Origin: CAZGUG01 sp964529035
GTDB lineage: Bacteria; Bacillota; Clostridia; Ch29
Direction: 5' to 3'
Assembly: GCA_964529035.1 (NCBI GenBank)
Contig: CAZGUG010000004.1
Coordinates: 1-56,002 of the forward strand
Length of the DNA stretch: 56,002 bases
The position numbers and the translations under genes are program-made. The notes beneath the pieces are model-generated. The model did no database searches. It saw only the letters and a list, made by a program, of their open reading frames with translations, and was not told where the DNA came from. Positions 51,980-56,002 of the stretch are shown here, piece after piece. Numbering within the stretch: position 1 is the first letter of the stretch; each line of letters opens with the position of its first letter.

Positions 51980-52312
51980 ATGCTGGTCAACAGGAATACG
52001 GGAGAAGTAATAGCAAAAAGCGTGTTTGTAGCTAAAACGTTCTGGCCGAGATTCAAGGGTCTGCAGTTTACAAAAACAATACCACCGGATTTTGCATATA
52101 TTATAACAGGCTGCGGCAGCATACACACCTGTTTCATGCGTTTTAAACTGGACGCAGTTTTTGTGGACGAGAACTGGACTGTTCTTAAGGTCCATAGCGG
52201 TTTAAAACCCTTCAGGGTAACAAACCCGGTAAAGGACGCCCGGGCGGTAATTGAACTGAAACACCGCAACTTATGCATTGAGCCGGGTCATGTACTGGAG
52301 TTGATTGAATAG
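51980..52312 (+). CDS. DUF192 protein
   Basis: 110 aa, PF02643: AKTFWPRFKGLQF near residue 14, GCGSIHTCFMRFKLDAVFVDE near 39 and ARAVIEL near 84. ATG 51980 with AGGAGG. Often encoded beside Tad genes in Firmicutes; function unknown. No signal peptide, unlike many DUF192 proteins. Confidence 0.82.
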   Translation: MLVNRNTGEVIAKSVFVAKTFWPRFKGLQFTKTIPPDFAYIITGCGSIHTCFMRFKLDAVFVDENWTVLKVHSGLKPFRVTNPVKDARAVIELKHRNLCIEPGHVLELIE

Positions 52313-52325
52313 GTGCATTTTTTTA

Positions 52326-53654
52326 TTACCGGCCTGTCTTCCCTCCCAGGCCGGTAAAATCACTCCAGAAATGCGGGTAAGATTTGTTCACCGCATCGCT
52401 GCCGGTCAGAACTACCGGCCCGGCACACTTAACAGAGGCCACCGCCAAAGCCATTGCTATGCGGTGGTCGTTCCAACTGTCCACCCTTCCGCCCCTGAGG
52501 CTCTCTTTCCCCCGTATTACAAGCCCGTCCTCCAGTTCTGTTACATCCGCTCCCAGCCGGTTCAGCCCCTCGGATACCGCCCTCAGCCTGTCGGATTCCT
52601 TTATTCTAAGCCTTCCGGCATTAACAATCCTGGTAATGCCGCTGCTTAAAGCCCCCAGAACTGCAGCGACCGGCACCAGGTCGGGACACTGTGACGCGTC
52701 TATTGTAGTGCCGCATGTATCCGATGGAAGTACCTTGATAAAACCCCCGCCGCCCTGCGGGCCGTCATCCGTCCTGCCGGCGTGGAAAGCCGCCTTCATT
52801 TCCGATATTATATCCAGGATAGCCCTGTCACCCTGGACCGAGCCGAGGTTAAGGCCCTTGCATTTTATCCCGCCGCCCAGGATGCCCGCCGTTATCCAGA
52901 AGGCAGCCTGGGAATAGTCCCCTTCAACCCGGCAGCGTGTGCCTTTATACTTCTGGTTTCCCTTTATGATAAATTCCCTGAAATTCTTGTTTAGTATCCT
53001 AATGCCGAACTTTTCAAGTACATCCAGTGTCAGCTCCACGTATCCCTTAGATTGCAGCCCGGTGGTTATTTCTATTTTGGAGTCTTTTTCAAGAAGCGGC
53101 AGCACAAACATAAGCCCGGTTATAAACTGCGAGCTTACATCACCCCTTACCCTGAAGGTGCCCGGCCTTAAATCGCCCTTCACCGTCAGCGGAAGGCCGC
53201 CTCCCGTGCTGTGGTACTCTATTTTCTGCCTTTCAAATATTTTAAAGTATTCATCAAGGGGCCTTTCAACCAGCTTTCCCCTGCCGGTAAACATTGTTTG
53301 CCGGGGGGCATTTTTCCCCCTGCCCAGGCACGCCAGCGGTATTAAAAACCTCAGCGTTGAGCCGGATTCGCCGCAGTCTATGCTGCGCTTTTCAGCCCCT
53401 GACCCGGGGTTTCCCTTTATGCGTACCGAGCAGGCCCTGCCCGGGGTGCCGCTGTCCAGGTACTTTATGTCGGCTCCGAAGGATTTTATCCCCTCCAGGG
53501 TGGCCTTAATATCCTCCGACAGCACAAGGTTTTCTATCACGCTCTCGCCCTGTGCAAGGGCGGCGGATATTATAGCCCTGTGGCTTATACTTTTGGAAGG
53601 GGGAATGGTTACCTCACCGGTTAGTTTTGCCGGGTATATCGTTAATGTGTCCAT
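52326..53654 (-). CDS. aroA: 3-phosphoshikimate 1-carboxyvinyltransferase (EPSP synthase)
   Basis: 442 aa. PSKSISHRAIISAALAQGES near residue 18, DCGESGSTLRFLIPL near 92, SSQFITGLM near 175, and NDHRIAMALAVA near 405. Joins PEP to shikimate 3-phosphate on the chorismate path. ATG 53654 lies inside the end of tyrA (41-bp overlap) with AAAGGAG, so it is translated by coupling. Last gene of the aro operon, convergent with the DUF192 gene. Confidence 0.95.
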   Translation of the reverse strand: MDTLTIYPAKLTGEVTIPPSKSISHRAIISAALAQGESVIENLVLSEDIKATLEGIKSFGADIKYLDSGTPGRACSVRIKGNPGSGAEKRSIDCGESGSTLRFLIPLACLGRGKNAPRQTMFTGRGKLVERPLDEYFKIFERQKIEYHSTGGGLPLTVKGDLRPGTFRVRGDVSSQFITGLMFVLPLLEKDSKIEITTGLQSKGYVELTLDVLEKFGIRILNKNFREFIIKGNQKYKGTRCRVEGDYSQAAFWITAGILGGGIKCKGLNLGSVQGDRAILDIISEMKAAFHAGRTDDGPQGGGGFIKVLPSDTCGTTIDASQCPDLVPVAAVLGALSSGITRIVNAGRLRIKESDRLRAVSEGLNRLGADVTELEDGLVIRGKESLRGGRVDSWNDHRIAMALAVASVKCAGPVVLTGSDAVNKSYPHFWSDFTGLGGKTGR

Positions 53655-54543
53655 ATTTGCAGCTCCTTTCCCTGCTGTTTTCTTTCTCCAATATATCCAT
53701 AATTCCTTCCCTTTTGATACGCACCCGGTTCAGGATAGACCCGAGGGTATCCGGCTCATTTTTGTTGATTGCTCTTTTTATTTCCGCAAGGCTGTGTTCA
53801 AAATCTTCAATCCTCTCAATTATATTCTCACTGTTTTCAAGCAACAATTCGGTCCAGAGCCGTGAGTTTATCCTGGCTACACGGGTTGCGTCCATGAAGC
53901 TTCCGGCCGCTGAAATGAACATATCCCTCCGGTCAGAGCAGCCTATAAGGGCGGCGGCTATAACATGCGGCAGCTGGCTTGTAAGGGCTATCATTTCATC
54001 GTGCCTGGCCGGGGTTACCCTGATTATGTTTTTGACACCCAATGCAAAAACCAATCTTTCCACCGCCTGTATGTTTTCTTCGCTGTTACGCGCTGTGGGG
54101 GTTATTATATAGCTTGCACCGTCAAAGGCCGACCCGGACGAAAGCCCAAATCCCTTGTATTCCCGCCCCGCCAGCGGGTGCCCTGCTATGAAATCCAAAT
54201 CCCGCCGCAGAACCGAGTTTATCCTCTTTACCGGTTTTACCTTTATTCCTGCAGTGTCGGTGATAACCGCCCCCGGTTTGAAGTGTTCCATGTTTTCTTC
54301 AATAAAATCCGCCGTCTGGGCGGGATATATGCACATTATCACCAGGTCGGACTTTTTAAGCGGCTTTTCCGGCTTTATATACCCTTCGTCTATTATTCCC
54401 CTGTCCACGGCGGTATTAATTATGTCCTGGTCCACCTCAACCGCCCACAAGCTTTTGGGGTTCAATTTCCCAAGGGCGGTGGCAAAGGAACCGCCTATAA
54501 GCCCCAGTCCCACTATGGTAATATTTAAATCCTGTATATTCAA
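53614..54543 (-). CDS. tyrA: Prephenate dehydrogenase
   Basis: 309 aa. NAD-binding ITIVGLGLIGGSFATALG near the N-terminus, IAGHPLAGREYKGF near 135 with the catalytic His, then the helical dimerisation domain. Converts prephenate to 4-hydroxyphenylpyruvate, the tyrosine branch. TTG 54543 is chosen because GAGGGAG lies eight bases upstream. No ACT domain, so feedback may act through aroF or the leader instead. Confidence 0.93.
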   Translation of the reverse strand: MNIQDLNITIVGLGLIGGSFATALGKLNPKSLWAVEVDQDIINTAVDRGIIDEGYIKPEKPLKKSDLVIMCIYPAQTADFIEENMEHFKPGAVITDTAGIKVKPVKRINSVLRRDLDFIAGHPLAGREYKGFGLSSGSAFDGASYIITPTARNSEENIQAVERLVFALGVKNIIRVTPARHDEMIALTSQLPHVIAAALIGCSDRRDMFISAAGSFMDATRVARINSRLWTELLLENSENIIERIEDFEHSLAEIKRAINKNEPDTLGSILNRVRIKREGIMDILEKENSRERSCKYGHINDIPGKTNR

Positions 54544-54565
54544 GTTGGTCACTCCCTCGCATGGT

Positions 54566-55573
54566 TTATTCATTTACAACCCGGCTCATTTTTCTTAGGG
54601 TTTTCATCAAGGCTTCGAACCGCTCGGGTTTTATCGACTGCTGCCCGTCACATTTAGCATTCGCCGGGTCGTTGTGGACTTCTATCATTAGGCCGTCGGC
54701 TCCCACCGCCAGCGCAGCCTTGGCCAGGGGTTCCACCAGCCACCAGTATCCCGACGCATGGCTCGGGTCAACTATTACCGGAAGATGGCTGTATTTTTTG
54801 ACAACGGGTATCGCGCTCAAATCCAGCGTGTTCCTGGTATATTTTTCAAAGGTTCTAATACCCCTTTCGCAGAGAATTACCCTTTCGTTCCCCTCGGACA
54901 TTATGTATTCCGCCGCCATCAAAAGTTCCTCGATGGTGGCCGACATGCCCCTTTTAAGCAGTACCGGTTTATTTGTCTTGCCCACTTCCTTCAAAAGGTC
55001 GAAGTTCTGCATGTTTCGGGCACCTATCTGGATGATGTCCACATCTTCCACGAACCTTTCTGTTTTGTCGGGCGACATAAGCTCGGTGACAATGGGCAGC
55101 CCGGTTTTTGCCCTGGCTGTTTTAAGCAGCTCAAGGCCCTCTTCTCCCAGGCCCTGGAAGCTGTAGGGTGATGTCCTGGGCTTGTACGCTCCCCCGCGCA
55201 GGAAGGCCGCACCGCTTTTTTTCACGCTTTCGGCGATGCCCACTATCTGCTCCTCGCTCTCCACCGAACAGGGCCCGGCTATAACGGTGAACTCGCCGCC
55301 GCCTATTTCCCTGCCCTCTGCTTTCACAACGGTTTTTTCGGGATGGAAAAGCCTGTTCGCCTTCTTGTAGGGCTCCTGCACCGATATCAGCCTGTCCACA
55401 ATCCTGTTTGCCCCGATAAGTGCCGGGTCAATAACGCTGGTATCGCCCACCAGGCCGAGTATGTGATAATTCCTGCCCTTCGACTCGTGGATTTCACAGC
55501 CCAGGCTTATCATCTTACGCTTGACTTTTTCCAGCTCTTCTTCCGCTACATTTTGGTTCAAAACGATAATCAT
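54566..55573 (-). CDS. aroF: DAHP synthase, type I-beta, with N-terminal ferredoxin-like domain
   Basis: 335 aa. The first ~70 residues form the ferredoxin-like regulatory domain that binds Tyr or Phe in the Thermotoga-type enzyme; catalytic part with VIAGPCSVES near 97, LRGGAYKPRTSPYSFQG near 127, KRGMSATIEE near 205 and DPSHASGYW near 265. First step of the aromatic pathway. ATG 55573 follows GGAG. The leader and terminator upstream suggest attenuation by tyrosine. Confidence 0.95.
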   Translation of the reverse strand: MIIVLNQNVAEEELEKVKRKMISLGCEIHESKGRNYHILGLVGDTSVIDPALIGANRIVDRLISVQEPYKKANRLFHPEKTVVKAEGREIGGGEFTVIAGPCSVESEEQIVGIAESVKKSGAAFLRGGAYKPRTSPYSFQGLGEEGLELLKTARAKTGLPIVTELMSPDKTERFVEDVDIIQIGARNMQNFDLLKEVGKTNKPVLLKRGMSATIEELLMAAEYIMSEGNERVILCERGIRTFEKYTRNTLDLSAIPVVKKYSHLPVIVDPSHASGYWWLVEPLAKAALAVGADGLMIEVHNDPANAKCDGQQSIKPERFEALMKTLRKMSRVVNE

Positions 55574-55683
55574 GATCTTCACACTCCTTTATTTGTTTTG
55601 AATACGCTGTGTCCCCTGACCTTAATTTGGCAGCGGTGTATCCCGACCTTAAAGCTAATCAATCGGGAACCTTCCGCATATAT

Positions 55684-55712
55684 AAAAAGAGGACCCATCC
55701 AATGAGTCCTCT
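55684..55712 (-). terminator. Attenuator terminator between the Tyr leader and aroF
   Basis: On the minus strand AGAGGACUCA-UUGGA-UGGGUCCUCU (55712-55688) and then UUUUU. Ten pairs with one G-U. It is 45 bases after the leader stop and 110 before aroF, so without antitermination it would stop transcription of the operon. Confidence 0.87.
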
Positions 55713-55803
55713 AATCTTTCCTATCTATCCCTATAAAAGTATAGTATGTCTATACCTTTATCCGCGCCGTGGTACTTTTCTTATCTCAGCCTCATTAGAA
55801 AAG
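55694..55803 (-). promoter_or_regulatory. Predicted antiterminator pairing of the aro attenuator
   Basis: CUUUUCUAAUGAG inside the leader ORF (55803-55791) can pair with CUCAUUGGAUGGG (55706-55694) at 12 of 13 positions. The second segment is the terminator's loop plus the inner part of both arms, so the two structures exclude each other. The leader segment lies 27 bases after the last Tyr codon. Confidence 0.6.
55733..55761 (-). other. Hairpin over the leader stop codon
   Basis: AUAAAGGUAUAG-ACAUA-CUAUACUUUUAU on the minus strand (55761-55733): 12 pairs with one G-U. It contains the leader's UAA stop. It could be the transcription pause hairpin that synchronises ribosome and polymerase. Confidence 0.5.
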
Positions 55804-55916
55804 GTTTTGCGTATTTTATTGCAGAACAAATAACCAGCGTAATAATAATATCCACCGGCGTAATAATAGTAGCTGTTAAGTTGTCCTGCATTAACCTTTT
55901 CCATAAGGTTTTTCAT
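55758..55916 (-). CDS. Tyrosine-rich leader peptide of the aro operon (52 aa)
   Basis: ATG 55916, GGAGG seven bases upstream, TAA at 55758. Nine of 52 residues are Tyr, in two runs of four and one single (residues 16-19, 23-26 and 29; SYYYYAGG, YYYYAGY). The rest is unremarkable and basic, with no signal peptide. A perfect promoter precedes it, and a terminator and then the genes for tyrosine synthesis follow. So it is most likely a sensing ORF: ribosomes stall at the Tyr codons when Tyr-tRNA is scarce. At 52 codons it is longer than classical leaders. Alternative: a small Tyr-rich structural or coat-type peptide. Confidence 0.75.
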   Translation of the reverse strand: MKNLMEKVNAGQLNSYYYYAGGYYYYAGYLFCNKIRKTFSNEAEIRKVPRRG

Positions 55917-55961
55917 AAATGTACCTCCGACATACTAACCTTCGGTTATGTATTGCAAGTG

Positions 55962-55990
55962 ATTATATCAGTATAAATATTACATGTCAA
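55962..55990 (-). promoter_or_regulatory. Perfect-consensus sigma-A promoter of the aro operon
   Basis: On the minus strand: TTGACA (55985-55990), a 17-base spacer and TATAAT (55962-55967). Both hexamers and the spacing are exact. A constitutively strong promoter fits control by attenuation downstream. Confidence 0.9.
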
Positions 55991-56002
55991 TGAATTTTTA
56001 TT

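Noticed and set aside
55824..55875. Short tandem TATTATTACGC(C/T)GGT repeats as a repeat array or CRISPR-like element
   Set aside because: The repeats are the Tyr-Ala-Gly codons of the leader ORF; there are only two units and no spacers.
55573..55920. T-box upstream of aroF
   Set aside because: No AGGGTGGNACCGCG-like antiterminator bulge sequence or specifier-loop features. A Tyr leader ORF with terminator explains the region better.

Overview
The window reads as a piece of a draft or metagenome-assembled genome from an anaerobic, monoderm, spore-former-type Clostridia/Firmicutes (Peptococcaceae-like). The reasons are AGGAGG-type ribosome sites, many TTG and GTG starts, the Firmicutes tig-clpP-clpX-lonB-lonA-engB block, a DegS/DegU pair, a Tad pilus locus without a secretin, and a tungsten-type aldehyde oxidoreductase. 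Three runs of exactly 100 N mark scaffold joins. At least two of them have a length that is clearly not real.

1-15.2 kb. A small single-span membrane protein gene (97-243, +) is followed by what looks like one ~14-kb minus-strand operon running from 14301 down to 314. In transcription order it encodes KDPG-type aldolase, KDG-type sugar kinase, aminotransferase, flavin-reductase-like protein, DUF917 protein, an RbsB/RbsA/RbsC-type importer, a tungsten aldehyde oxidoreductase (AOR), a four-cluster ferredoxin, an Isf-like iron-sulfur flavoprotein, a MoaD-like protein, a second four-cluster ferredoxin, an FAD/NAD oxidoreductase and an HpcH/HpaI aldolase. An IclR regulator lies just upstream. A 30-bp box (22/30 identical) sits before both the regulator and the first aldolase, which suggests one regulon for uptake and breakdown of a sugar-acid-like or amino-sugar-like compound.

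15.3-27 kb. An HD-domain gene (+) is followed by a visibly more AT-rich minus-strand block: two DUF917 proteins, an NCS1 (cytosine-permease family) transporter, a small membrane protein, an Asp/Glu/hydantoin racemase, a nitroreductase, a small DUF6092-like protein, a third DUF917, a PepD dipeptidase and a PucR regulator. It looks like a PucR-controlled cluster for a cyclic amide or hydantoin-like nitrogen compound, yet no canonical hydantoinase is present. The spaces between genes hold several long inverted repeats, some of which pair fully only as minus-strand RNA.

27.4-42.6 kb. Iron-type alcohol dehydrogenase, CGGC protein, ABC exporter, D-glutamate-cyclase-like protein, patatin, an EamA exporter (+), then the protein quality-control block engB, lon, lonB, clpX, clpP and tig (all minus), and tRNA-Gly(GCC).

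42.7-52.3 kb (+). DegS/DegU two-component pair, then a complete Gram-positive Tad/Flp pilus locus: flp, prepilin peptidase, tadE, tadG, cpaB, cpaE/tadZ with an intact receiver domain, tadA, tadB and tadC (broken by a gap), and a DUF192 gene.

52.3-56.0 kb (-). An aromatic amino acid operon aroF-tyrA-aroA. Before it lie a perfect-consensus sigma-A promoter, a 52-codon leader ORF with nine Tyr codons, and an intrinsic terminator. A stretch inside the leader can pair over 12 of 13 positions with the terminator's loop and inner arms. This looks like a tyrosine-sensing transcription attenuator and is the strongest regulatory find in the window.
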